Source: Albirhodobacter sp042466415 (GTDB lineage Bacteria > Pseudomonadota > Alphaproteobacteria > Rhodobacterales > Rhodobacteraceae). From it: 64,000 nt of DNA. The DNA lies in contig NZ_JAXHCH010000002.1 in the NCBI RefSeq assembly GCF_042466415.1, forward strand, positions 1,302,001 to 1,366,000. The letters are read 5' to 3'. The translations under genes and the position numbers were made by a program. Each line of letters starts with the position of its first letter. Position 1 is the first letter of the stretch. Positions 27,786 to 36,325 of the stretch are shown one piece after another. Under the pieces are notes generated by a model. It did not search any database. It had not been told where the DNA came from and saw only the letters and a program-made list of their open reading frames with translations.

Positions 27786-28801
27786 GCAGCCCCCTGCGAG
27801 ATTTTCGCCAGACGCACAAGCGCCGTCATTGCCGCGCCCGATGCGATGCTTTCGCGCGCCATCTCGACGCCGCCTTTCAGATCGGATGCCTTATCCGCAA
27901 TCACCAACGCCGCCGCCGCATTCAGCAAAACCGCATCCGTATATGCCCCCTGCTCCCCCGCCAGAACCGCGCGCAACGCCACCGCATTTTCCGCCGGTTC
28001 ACCGCCTAGGATATCGCGCAATTTATGCACCGGAAGGCCCGCATCCTCGGGATGGATTTCCAACTCGGTGATCTTGCCATTCTCGAGCGCGGCAACCGAC
28101 GTCGCGCCCGTGATCGACACCTCGTCCATCCCATCCGCCCCGTGAACAAGCCAAGCCTTCTCAGACCCCAGCGCGAGCAGCGTCTCCGCCATCGGGAAGA
28201 TCAGATCAGGCGCAAATGCCCCCGAAAGCTGACGCTTCACACCCGCGGGACTGGTGAGCGGACCAAGGATGTTAAAGATCGTCTTGCAGCCCAGCTCCGT
28301 GCGCACAGGCATCACATGCTTCATCGCCGGATGGTGCACGGGCGCCATCATGAAACCGATCCCTGCCTCGGCAATCGCGCGCTCCACCGTTTCGGCGCCG
28401 CTCATAACTTCAATCCCGAGCGCACTCAACGCATCCGCAGCGCCGGATTTCGAGCTGAGGTTGCGGTTGCCATGCTTGGCCACCGGCACACCCGCGCCCG
28501 CCACAACGAATGCGGTCGCCGTCGAGATGTTCAACGTACCAATGCCGTCGCCCCCCGTACCGACGATATCCATAGCGCCCTCGGGCGCGCGAACAGGGAT
28601 GCAATTGGCCCGCATGACCGCCGCAGCCGCAGCATATTCAGACACCGCCTCACCGCGCGCGCGCATCGACATCAGCAATCCGCCGATTTGCGCCGGTGTC
28701 GCCTCGCCGTTGAACAAAATCTCAAACGCTTGTTCGGCCTGCGCCCGCGACAGGGGGCCTTCGGAAGCTGCGTAAATCAGCTTTTTCATTTTGTCGCTCA
28801 T
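27782..28801 (-). CDS. trpD: Anthranilate phosphoribosyltransferase
   Basis: This 339-residue protein transfers phosphoribose to anthranilate. It contains the PRPP loop DIVGTGGDGIGTLNISTA, KHGNRNLSSKSGAADALSALG, and the NPAG-type region ILGPLTSPAGVKRQLSG. Of several clustered ATGs, 28801 has AAGGAG at seven bases. It follows trpG by 11 bases and overlaps trpC by ATGA. Confidence 0.97.
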   Translation of the reverse strand: MSDKMKKLIYAASEGPLSRAQAEQAFEILFNGEATPAQIGGLLMSMRARGEAVSEYAAAAAVMRANCIPVRAPEGAMDIVGTGGDGIGTLNISTATAFVVAGAGVPVAKHGNRNLSSKSGAADALSALGIEVMSGAETVERAIAEAGIGFMMAPVHHPAMKHVMPVRTELGCKTIFNILGPLTSPAGVKRQLSGAFAPDLIFPMAETLLALGSEKAWLVHGADGMDEVSITGATSVAALENGKITELEIHPEDAGLPVHKLRDILGGEPAENAVALRAVLAGEQGAYTDAVLLNAAAALVIADKASDLKGGVEMARESIASGAAMTALVRLAKISQGAA

Positions 28802-28812
28802 GTGCATCTCCT

Positions 28813-29406
28813 TCACGCAGGGGTCTTCAAAGAGACGCCTGCCTCCTTGAGGAAATTGCCGATCATCTGATGACCGTGCTGGGATGCGATCGATTCGGGG
28901 TGGAACTGCACGCCTTCGATCAATTTTTCTTTGTGGCGCAAGCCCATGATCATGCCATCTTCCAACCAAGCCGTGACTTCCAGACAATCGGGCAGTGTCG
29001 CACGCTCGACGATCAGGGAATGGTAACGCGTCGCCTCGAACGGGGTTGGTAGGCCATTGAAGACACCTTGATTGGCGTGATGGATCTGGCCCATTTTGCC
29101 ATGCACGATCTCGCCCGCGCGCACGACCTTGCCGCCAAACGCCTCACCAATCGTTTGATGCCCCAAGCAAACGCCCAAGAGCGGCACATCGGCCTCAAAC
29201 GCGGCCATGGTCAGGGGCAGGCAAATGCCAGCCTGCGCCGGATCGCAGGGCCCTGGTGACAGCACAATCGCCTCCGCCCCCATCCCCATCGCCTCTTGCA
29301 CGTTGATCGCATCATTGCGCACCACCCGCACATCCGCCCCCAGTTCACCGAAATAGTGAACGAGGTTGTAAGTGAAACTGTCGTAGTTATCGATCAAGAG
29401 TAGCAT
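28813..29406 (-). CDS. trpG: Anthranilate synthase component II (glutamine amidotransferase)
   Basis: This 197-residue class I glutaminase supplies ammonia to TrpE, and possibly to PabB. Catalytic Cys80 (GVCLGHQ), His169 and Glu171 (FHPES) are in place. It heads trpG-D-C-moaC-moeA. Its partner trpE is about 2 kb away on the same strand, with a divergent gene inserted between them, so stoichiometry depends on two promoters. Confidence 0.97.
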   Translation of the reverse strand: MLLLIDNYDSFTYNLVHYFGELGADVRVVRNDAINVQEAMGMGAEAIVLSPGPCDPAQAGICLPLTMAAFEADVPLLGVCLGHQTIGEAFGGKVVRAGEIVHGKMGQIHHANQGVFNGLPTPFEATRYHSLIVERATLPDCLEVTAWLEDGMIMGLRHKEKLIEGVQFHPESIASQHGHQMIGNFLKEAGVSLKTPA

Positions 29407-29718
29407 CGGCCGGATTCCCGCTTTTTGCGCGGATTAAAAGGGATGAACCGCGCGTTTTATCCGGCTATACATGGGCTGAGAGCTCAGGCGGGTCAAGGCA
29501 TGATGGCCGCGCATCGCGCGCAAGATGTGGATCGGACGCGCCCTGCTGCACGGGGATGGGACTGCTGCGATGGGTTTGGACAATTATCATCGCGGGGGGT
29601 AATGTTTCCAGAGTATTAGCGGGCCATGGCGCGGGTGCTGCCCTGAGAGCTTTTCAAAAGGCGAAGCGCGCGTCACCGTCAAAGATAAACGTGATAAGAA
29701 TTTATGAGGTCGGGCAGA
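29407..29718. other. Divergent intergenic region between trpG and the YibQ-like gene
   Basis: These 312 bases should contain the trpG and YibQ-gene promoters. I found no convincing gene. On the trpG side a 12-codon frame (MYSRIKRAVHPF) has no tryptophan codons, so it does not support a classical trp leader. Confidence 0.5.
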
Positions 29719-31308
29719 ATGACGAAATCAAGTATCGGCAGGAACGCTGGCGGCACGGCTGGCGGCATCGTCGGCGGCTTGGGCGCAGGGCTTGTCGTCT
29801 CTGCGCTGGCCTTGGGCGGCGTCTCGCTGATGGCGCCGCCGCCCGAAACATCGCGCGCCCCCCAAACGTCCGCAACACAGGGACTGGAGGCGGCGATCAC
29901 CCCGCCACCAGAGGATAGCGAATTTGGCAAGGGGCCGAGCGCGGCAGTGGTCCCCCCCCAAACGACCGAACCTTTGCGAACCCCGACCGGCCCTGTGGCG
30001 GTCAAGCCGCCTGTGAAAGAGGCAAGCCCCGCGATTGAAACGGACCCGGATGCAAAACCCAACGCGTCCGATGCGCCTGAGACTCCCACCGCGCCCCCTG
30101 CGGCGACGGCCGCCTTGCAACACCCGATCGAGGGCGAATCCCCGATCCCCGTCCCCCCTCCTGGCGAGGCGATCGCGCCTGCTCTGGGTCTGCCTTCGGC
30201 GGACGGAACTTTTGTTGACCCTGCGCCAGACACCGATCTTGCCCCCGATCAGATTGCGGCGCTCCCCGCGCCGTCACAATCTGCCCGCCCAACGACCGCA
30301 CCGCCGGCCCAAGCCGAGACCGCGCCCCAACGCGCCGATGCTCCGCCAGTGATAACCCCACCTTCGCCCTCGCCGGAATCGTCGATTGTCGCGGATGGCG
30401 CCACCGCGCCTGACAGCATGATGCCCCAAGATGCGCCCCCGCCCGATGCTCCCACGGTGCCCGATGCCCCTGCCGTTATCGTTTTGGATGAGCCGAGCGC
30501 CCCTGCCGGTCGCCCGGCGACGGGCTTCCAAAACTCGGGCAATGTCACTTTGGGGCGTCTGCCCAGCATCGGCGAGGCTGGCACCCCTGACGCGCCTGCC
30601 ACGATTGATGTTCTTTCTCCCGAGGCCCTACCGCCCGTTCAAGCCTATGCCCTGCCCTTCGCAGTCACGGGCAGCACGCCGCTTTATTCGGTTGTGCTCG
30701 TTGATCCAGGGGCGAAGGCCGGAGGCCTCGATCCCGCAACATTGAAAACCATCGGCTTTCCCGTCACGCTCGCGATTGATCCGACCCGTCCTGATGCCCA
30801 AGCCGATGCAGAAACCTACCGCGCGGCGGGGTTTGAAGTCGCGATCCTCGCCTCCAGCCTGCCCGAGGGCGCGACCGAACAGGATCTCGAAGTCGCCGTT
30901 GAGGCATGGAGGCAGATCATCCCCGAAGCAATCGCAATCGTTGAGCCCGCGCAGCCGGTTTTGCAAACCAACCGGCTTTTGTCGCAAGGCTTGGTCAAGA
31001 TCCTCGCGCGCGAAGGGCTCGGCCTTATCACGCAATCGGGCGGTCTGAACGCGGCGGAGCAACTCGCCGAGAAGGAAGGCGTGCCGCATACAAAGATCTG
31101 GCGTGTGATTGACGATGGCCGCGAAAAAGCCCCCGTCATCGAACGGATGTTGGGCCGCGCCGGCTTTGAGGCCAGCAAAGACGGCGCAGTTGCTGTGATG
31201 CTCTCGGCTTGGCCTGAAAGCCTCTCGGGCTTACTCACATGGGAGCCCTCGCGCGATAAGGATATCGCCCTCGCGCCCGTGTCTGCTTTGGCGCTGAGCG
31301 GGATGTAG
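29719..31308 (+). CDS. Divergent polysaccharide deacetylase family protein (YibQ-like)
   Basis: This 529-residue envelope protein has an N-terminal membrane anchor (about residues 12-38), then a very long low-complexity Pro/Ala/Thr-rich region (about 40-300) and a C-terminal divergent polysaccharide deacetylase domain (from about YALPFAVTGSTPLYSVVLVDPG to the end, including VTLAIDPTRPDAQADAETYRAAGFEVAIL). E. coli YibQ is the named relative; activity is unproven. ATG 29719 is preferred to 29704. It lies between trpE and trpG on the opposite strand, a placement I recall from other Rhodobacter-type genomes. Confidence 0.85.
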   Translation: MTKSSIGRNAGGTAGGIVGGLGAGLVVSALALGGVSLMAPPPETSRAPQTSATQGLEAAITPPPEDSEFGKGPSAAVVPPQTTEPLRTPTGPVAVKPPVKEASPAIETDPDAKPNASDAPETPTAPPAATAALQHPIEGESPIPVPPPGEAIAPALGLPSADGTFVDPAPDTDLAPDQIAALPAPSQSARPTTAPPAQAETAPQRADAPPVITPPSPSPESSIVADGATAPDSMMPQDAPPPDAPTVPDAPAVIVLDEPSAPAGRPATGFQNSGNVTLGRLPSIGEAGTPDAPATIDVLSPEALPPVQAYALPFAVTGSTPLYSVVLVDPGAKAGGLDPATLKTIGFPVTLAIDPTRPDAQADAETYRAAGFEVAILASSLPEGATEQDLEVAVEAWRQIIPEAIAIVEPAQPVLQTNRLLSQGLVKILAREGLGLITQSGGLNAAEQLAEKEGVPHTKIWRVIDDGREKAPVIERMLGRAGFEASKDGAVAVMLSAWPESLSGLLTWEPSRDKDIALAPVSALALSGM

Positions 31309-31336
31309 CTTGCGGCCTGCGGTTTGACGCATGAAA

Positions 31337-31361
31337 AAGGCGGGCCTCGCGGTCCGCCTTT
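31337..31361. terminator. Bidirectional terminator between the YibQ-like gene and trpE
   Basis: A 7-bp GC-rich stem (31337-31343 with 31354-31360) is flanked by T-rich sequence on both strands. The run is TGGTTTT rightward and TTTTT leftward, so it serves both convergent genes. Confidence 0.75.
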
Positions 31362-31384
31362 GGTTTTAGATTGCGTTGACTGGC

Positions 31385-32890
31385 TCAGCTATTGCGGCGC
31401 ACAAACCGTCCCGCATCTTCCGCCGCTTTGCGCAAGGCGTTTGATTTATTGACCGTTTCCTCGAACTCCGCCTGCGGATCGCTATCGAATACGACACCGC
31501 CGCCCGCTTGGATGTAGAGCTTCTCATCCTTCACGACCGCCGTGCGCAGCGCGATGCACATATCCATCTCGCCGTTGGCCGCAAAATAGCCGACACCACC
31601 GCCGTAAATGCCGCGCTTTTCAGGTTCCAGCTCGTCGATGATCTCCATCGCCCGAACCTTTGGCGCGCCCGAAACCGTGCCCGCCGGCAACCCTGCGAGC
31701 AAGGCCGACAAGGCATCCTCGCCCGACGCTAGCTGCCCGACGACGTTCGAGACAATATGCATCACATGGCTATAGCGCTCGATGATAAACTTCTCGGTCG
31801 GCCGCACCGTGCCAATGCGTGCCACGCGGCCCACATCATTGCGACCCAGATCCAGCAGCATGAGATGCTCAGCCAGTTCCTTCTTGTCGGACAACAGATC
31901 GCGCTCCAACGCGCGGTCTTCCTCCTCCGTCTCGCCCCGCTTGCGCGTGCCCGCGATGGGCCGGATCGTCACCTCGTTCTCGCGCAGACGCACGAGGATC
32001 TCGGGGCTCGCGCCCACGATCTGGAACCCGCCGAAGTTCAGATAGAACATGAAGGGGGACGGGTTCGTCCGGCGCAAACTGCGGTAGAGCGCAAAGGGGG
32101 GAACAGGGAAATCTGCCGTCCAACGCTGTGCGGGGACCACTTGGAAAATGTCGCCCGCGCGGATGTAATCCTTCGCCTTCTCCACCGCGGCGCGGTAGCC
32201 GTCGGGCGTGAAATTCGACACCATCGGGCCCACTTGCGCGGTTTCCGACAGCTCGCGCGGCTCGCTGGGCTGACGATCAAGATCGCGCAGGGAATCCATC
32301 ACGCGCTCCGCAGCTTGCGCATAGGCCGCGCGGGCCGAAAGCCCCTCGACAAACCACGCGGGCGAGCAGAGCGACACGTCGCCCTTCACCCCGTCAAGAA
32401 CCGCCACCACCGTTGGCCGCATCAAGATCGCATCCGGCACCCCGAGCGGATCGGGGTTCACATTGGGCAAATTCTCTACAAGACGGATCGTGTCATAGCC
32501 AAGATAACCAAACAATCCCGCCGCCGCGGCGGGGAGATCCTCCGGCATATCGATCCGGCTTTCAGCGATCAGCGCACGCAGGCTCTCGAACGGATGCCCC
32601 TCCAGATCGGTGAAAGTCTCGTCAAAGCGGGCCTGACGGTTGATCGAGGCTTGTTCACCATGGGTACGCCAGATCACATCGGGCTTCATCCCGATCATCG
32701 AATAGCGCCCGCGCAGCTCACCGCCCGTGACCGATTCAAACATGAACGCATTCTTACCCGCATCCGCGAGTTTCAGCATCAACGACACGGGCGTATCGAG
32801 ATCCGCGGCGAGGTGGGCGTAGACAAGCTGATTCTCCCCGCGTGCCCATGCCTTCTCGAACGCCTCAAACGATGGTTTCAACGCGACCAT
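31385..32890 (-). CDS. trpE: Anthranilate synthase component I
   Basis: This 501-residue chorismate-utilising enzyme is the first committed step to tryptophan. It has the N-terminal regulatory region with FMFESVTGGELRGRYS (corresponding to the feedback-inhibition LLES area) and the catalytic half with PSPFMFYLNFGGFQIVGASPE, RPIAGTRKRG, HLMLLDLGRNDVGRVA and GTVSGAPKVRAMEIIDELE. GAGGG precedes the ATG. It follows the ppiD-like gene by ten bases, so it is probably co-transcribed with that chaperone rather than with trpG. Confidence 0.98.
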   Translation of the reverse strand: MVALKPSFEAFEKAWARGENQLVYAHLAADLDTPVSLMLKLADAGKNAFMFESVTGGELRGRYSMIGMKPDVIWRTHGEQASINRQARFDETFTDLEGHPFESLRALIAESRIDMPEDLPAAAAGLFGYLGYDTIRLVENLPNVNPDPLGVPDAILMRPTVVAVLDGVKGDVSLCSPAWFVEGLSARAAYAQAAERVMDSLRDLDRQPSEPRELSETAQVGPMVSNFTPDGYRAAVEKAKDYIRAGDIFQVVPAQRWTADFPVPPFALYRSLRRTNPSPFMFYLNFGGFQIVGASPEILVRLRENEVTIRPIAGTRKRGETEEEDRALERDLLSDKKELAEHLMLLDLGRNDVGRVARIGTVRPTEKFIIERYSHVMHIVSNVVGQLASGEDALSALLAGLPAGTVSGAPKVRAMEIIDELEPEKRGIYGGGVGYFAANGEMDMCIALRTAVVKDEKLYIQAGGGVVFDSDPQAEFEETVNKSNALRKAAEDAGRFVRRNS

Positions 32891-32900
32891 TTCGACGCCC

Positions 32901-34754
32901 TCACTGAAGCTGCGTCATCACCGCTTCAGCAGCAGCGGAATCAAGTTTGACCCCCGCCTCTGCTTGTGCGGCGCGCGCGTAATATTCGAACAGATCCTGA
33001 CCAAGCCCTTGGCTCAACTGGTCCTTGACCGATGTGGTCAATTGCTCGCCGACGGTGTCATTTTGATCTGCGGGGATGATCGCGTTGAGTTGGACGATCA
33101 CCACATTCGTGCCATCCGCAACCGCCGAAGCCTTCCCCTCGCCCGACAGCGAATAGGCCGCCGTAATTGCAGTATCGGGCAGATCCTCGATGAAGATCCC
33201 GCGCGTTAGCTGGTAGTCCTTGGTGTCCCCAAAGCCTGCGTCCGCAAAGCTCGCCCCGCCTTCCAACGCGGCGATCCCGACTTGGGCTTGGGCCAAAAGC
33301 GCCTCTTGCAAGGCATTCGCCCGCCACGCCGCGATAACGTCTTCGCGCACATCCTCCAGCGGCAAAAGGCTTGGCTCCTCAATTGCATCGAGGCGCAAAG
33401 CGAAGACGCCGCCGTCCTCCAGTTCTTTCAACTCAGGGAAATCGGAGGCCGTCACCTCATCCGCGACTTCGCGGAAGGCTTGATAGGCGGCGATGTCGTC
33501 TTGCGTCTCGGCGGTGTAATCAATTGTGCCCAAAACGAGATCGGTCTGATCCGCAATTTCTTCCAACGTCACGCCGCCGGCCAATTCATCCTCATAGATC
33601 AACGAATTATCCAGAATAACGCGGCGCGCGCGGTCCATCCGCGCCTCCCCTGCGAGCTCCTCTTGCGCCTCCTCGAAGGTCACGTTGCGCGCTTCCAAAA
33701 TCGCATTCATCGAGAACAGCGCAGGGCCAAGATCCGTATCGATCGGGCCAACAACTTCAGGTTCCTCAAGGGCGAAGACCGCCTCACCGGCGCCCCCCAA
33801 CTCCTCTTTGGTCACCTCGCCCAGATCAGCATCTGTCAGCGCAAGACCACGATCCGCCGCAAGCTCGGCAAAGGTTTTCTCACCCGCATCATAGGCGGCT
33901 TTAGCGGCAACCGCGCTATCTGCATCAGGGTAGACGAGCTGCTCGACCAAGCGGCGCTCGGGCTGCTGGAACTCGGCGCTGCGCGCCTCATACACCTCGC
34001 GCAATGCGGCCTCGTCCAATTCAATCGTATCGACGATCATCTCTGGCGTCACATAGGCATAGGTAATTTTGCGGGTCTCAAGGCTGGTGAAATCCTCGGG
34101 ATGCGCCTCGTAATAGGCTTGCAAATCGGCCTCTTGCGGCTCGGGCAGCGCGTCCGTCAGATCAGCCGCCGTAATACGGGCAGTTGTGACGCCGCGCGCC
34201 TCACCGATATAGGCGATGTAGCGATCAATGATCGCTTTGGGGGCTGGCGCGCCGCCGATCGCGGCCGCTTGCACAATCGCGCGGGCCGACTCTGCCCGAA
34301 TCTGTGCCTCGTATTCCGCCTCGGTGAGGCCCTGCTGGCGCAGCGCGAGCTTGTAGGTTTCGCGATCGAATTTCCCCGTCGGATCTTGGAAGCTCGGCGT
34401 CGCGAGGATCTGGTCGCGCACATCCCCGTCGCCGACAGATACGCCCATGATCCGTGCCTGCTCGTCGACGGCAGCGGCGGCGAACAAACGCGCCTGCACA
34501 AGACGGTCCACGCCGAACTCACGCGCTTGCGCCATGGACAGCGGCTGGCCCATGCGTTCCGACAGGGCGCGTACTTCGCCCTGCAATGAGGACGCGAACT
34601 GATCGACCGACACTTCGGTTTCCCCGACTGACCCGATTGACCGCAAGCTGCCGCCGAAATTGGTCACGCCGAAGCCGCCAAGCCCGAGGATCAACATCCC
34701 CATCAAGATCCAAAAGACCGTTTTCTTGCCATGGCTGCGCAGGCTGCTCGACAT
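32901..34754 (-). CDS. Peptidylprolyl isomerase PpiD-like chaperone (SurA N-terminal domain)
   Basis: This 617-residue protein is anchored in the inner membrane with the bulk in the periplasm, where such proteins help clients leaving the Sec translocon. It has a transmembrane segment at about residues 13-33 (FWILMGMLILGLGGFGVTNF), a SurA_N-like helical region, then a parvulin-type central domain (LVEQLVYPDADSAVAAKAAY and following) and a long C-terminal region. ATG 34754 has GGGAGGAAAT upstream; the longer frame to 34817 is not needed. It is directly upstream of trpE. Confidence 0.9.
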   Translation of the reverse strand: MSSSLRSHGKKTVFWILMGMLILGLGGFGVTNFGGSLRSIGSVGETEVSVDQFASSLQGEVRALSERMGQPLSMAQAREFGVDRLVQARLFAAAAVDEQARIMGVSVGDGDVRDQILATPSFQDPTGKFDRETYKLALRQQGLTEAEYEAQIRAESARAIVQAAAIGGAPAPKAIIDRYIAYIGEARGVTTARITAADLTDALPEPQEADLQAYYEAHPEDFTSLETRKITYAYVTPEMIVDTIELDEAALREVYEARSAEFQQPERRLVEQLVYPDADSAVAAKAAYDAGEKTFAELAADRGLALTDADLGEVTKEELGGAGEAVFALEEPEVVGPIDTDLGPALFSMNAILEARNVTFEEAQEELAGEARMDRARRVILDNSLIYEDELAGGVTLEEIADQTDLVLGTIDYTAETQDDIAAYQAFREVADEVTASDFPELKELEDGGVFALRLDAIEEPSLLPLEDVREDVIAAWRANALQEALLAQAQVGIAALEGGASFADAGFGDTKDYQLTRGIFIEDLPDTAITAAYSLSGEGKASAVADGTNVVIVQLNAIIPADQNDTVGEQLTTSVKDQLSQGLGQDLFEYYARAAQAEAGVKLDSAAAEAVMTQLQ

Positions 34755-34943
34755 CGGATTTCCTCCCGAGAATAGGCGTTTGAACGTGTGTTTAGGCGGA
34801 ATGACAGGTGTGGGCAAGGCTTGCCGCGCCCACAGCGTGACGCGATCGCGTGAGCGCAGCGTGGTTCCCCCCGCCCGCCTCGCCCGCGAGCGCGTCTGGC
34901 GTGCGAGGGCCTCACCGCCGCTCGCCGCAAGACCCCGCGCCGC

Positions 34944-36191
34944 TTACCTTTGGATCTGGGATAAACGCCCCATCAACGCGCCAATGCCATCCGTATCGAC
35001 ATTGGCAAATGCGACCCGCACCTGCCGTGCGCCGTCCGCATCACCCGCGGGCGTGAACATCGTCCCCGGCAGCAGCAGAACGCCCGCGTCACGCACCAAA
35101 CTGCGTGCGAACGCGTTGGATGCGAGCGCAGAGGGATGTTGAAGATACGCAAAATACGCGCCGCAGCCCAGAAGCTTCCACCCCTCCAGCCCCTCAACGC
35201 CCCTAATCATCGCGGCTCGGCGCCGAAGGATTTCGGCCCGCTCCCCCGCGACCCAATCGCCCAAATTCCGCAACCCCCATAGCGCCGCGATCTGGCCAAG
35301 CTGATTGGGGCAAATGGCAACCGTATCGAGGAACTTCTCCACCTGCATCAGACGCTCACGCCCTGCAACGATTGCCCCCACACGGTGCCCCGTCAGACGA
35401 TAAGCCTTTGAGAAGGAATAGAGATGGATCAACGTATCCGCCCAATCGGGGTCCGCAAACAGGTCATGGGGCGCGCCCGAACGGCTATCGAAATCGCGGT
35501 AGGTTTCGTCGACGATCAACGCAATCCCGTGGGCGCGCGCCAGCTCAAGGAAGGCGCGCATGATCTCAGGCGGGTATTCCGCACCGCAGGGGTTGTTCGG
35601 CGACACCAGAACGATCGCACGGGTTTTGGGCGTGATCAGCGCGGCGGCAGCCTGCGGATCGGGGATCATCCCCTCACCGCATTTCAACGGAACCGTTTTC
35701 GCCCCCGCCATATCCAGCCACATTTTATGATTGAAATACCAAGGGCTTGGCAGAATGACTTCATCCCCCGCCCCTGCCAAACTCGACAAAGCCGCGCAAA
35801 ATGCCTGATTGCAACCTTGCGTAATCGCGACCTGATCGCCGCTGATCTCGCCGCCGTAAGCGGTTGACCACTGCGCCGCGAGCTCCGCGCGCAACTCTCC
35901 CATCCCCAAGACAGGGCCATAAAGATGCGCCTGCGGATCGTTCAGCGCCGCATCTGCGATCGCTTCACGCAACGGCAATGGCGGCGAATCGACCGGCGCT
36001 GCTTGCGAGACATTGATCAAGGGGCGCTCAGGCGTGAATGTCACCCCCTCGAGCCAGCGACGCGCCTCCATCACGGGCGGCAAGAATGTCTCCGCCATTG
36101 CAGGATTGAGCGGCCGGAGGGCGCGCATTTGCGGCGCACCCGCGGTCTCATTGCGCGGGTGAGCGGGGTCGCGAGGGGTGTCTGGCAGCAT
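34944..36191 (-). CDS. Class I/II pyridoxal-phosphate aminotransferase
   Basis: This 415-residue fold-type I aminotransferase has the Schiff-base lysine in SFSKAYRLTGHRVG, and the conserved SPNNPCGAEYPPE and LIVDETYRDFD motifs. The N-terminal part (RALRPLNPAMAETFLPPVMEARRWL) is seen in aspartate-aminotransferase-like proteins of unknown substrate. ATG 36191 has a perfect AAGGAG. It stands between ppiD and comEC on the same strand, and no pathway partner is adjacent. Confidence 0.9.
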   Translation of the reverse strand: MLPDTPRDPAHPRNETAGAPQMRALRPLNPAMAETFLPPVMEARRWLEGVTFTPERPLINVSQAAPVDSPPLPLREAIADAALNDPQAHLYGPVLGMGELRAELAAQWSTAYGGEISGDQVAITQGCNQAFCAALSSLAGAGDEVILPSPWYFNHKMWLDMAGAKTVPLKCGEGMIPDPQAAAALITPKTRAIVLVSPNNPCGAEYPPEIMRAFLELARAHGIALIVDETYRDFDSRSGAPHDLFADPDWADTLIHLYSFSKAYRLTGHRVGAIVAGRERLMQVEKFLDTVAICPNQLGQIAALWGLRNLGDWVAGERAEILRRRAAMIRGVEGLEGWKLLGCGAYFAYLQHPSALASNAFARSLVRDAGVLLLPGTMFTPAGDADGARQVRVAFANVDTDGIGALMGRLSQIQR

Positions 36192-36325
36192 TTTGTCTCC
36201 TTGGTTGGCCGTAGATCACCAGAGACCTTCGCCGGTTGCAAGCGCCCTTCACCCCCATCGCGCCAACCGGACATCGCGCCCGAGCGAAGATCGCGCCGGA
36301 CGGACAGTAGCCACCCCGCCCTGCT

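Noticed and set aside
29407..29500. Possible trp leader peptide upstream of trpG
   Set aside because: The short frame MYSRIKRAVHPF contains no Trp codons and no alternative terminator/antiterminator pair is evident.
31757..32950. 397-codon open frame antisense to trpE
   Set aside because: It spans the trpE-ppiD junction and has shadow composition (Arg/His-rich).
33282..34589. 435-codon open frame antisense to the ppiD-like gene
   Set aside because: No recognisable family and fully inside a supported coding region.
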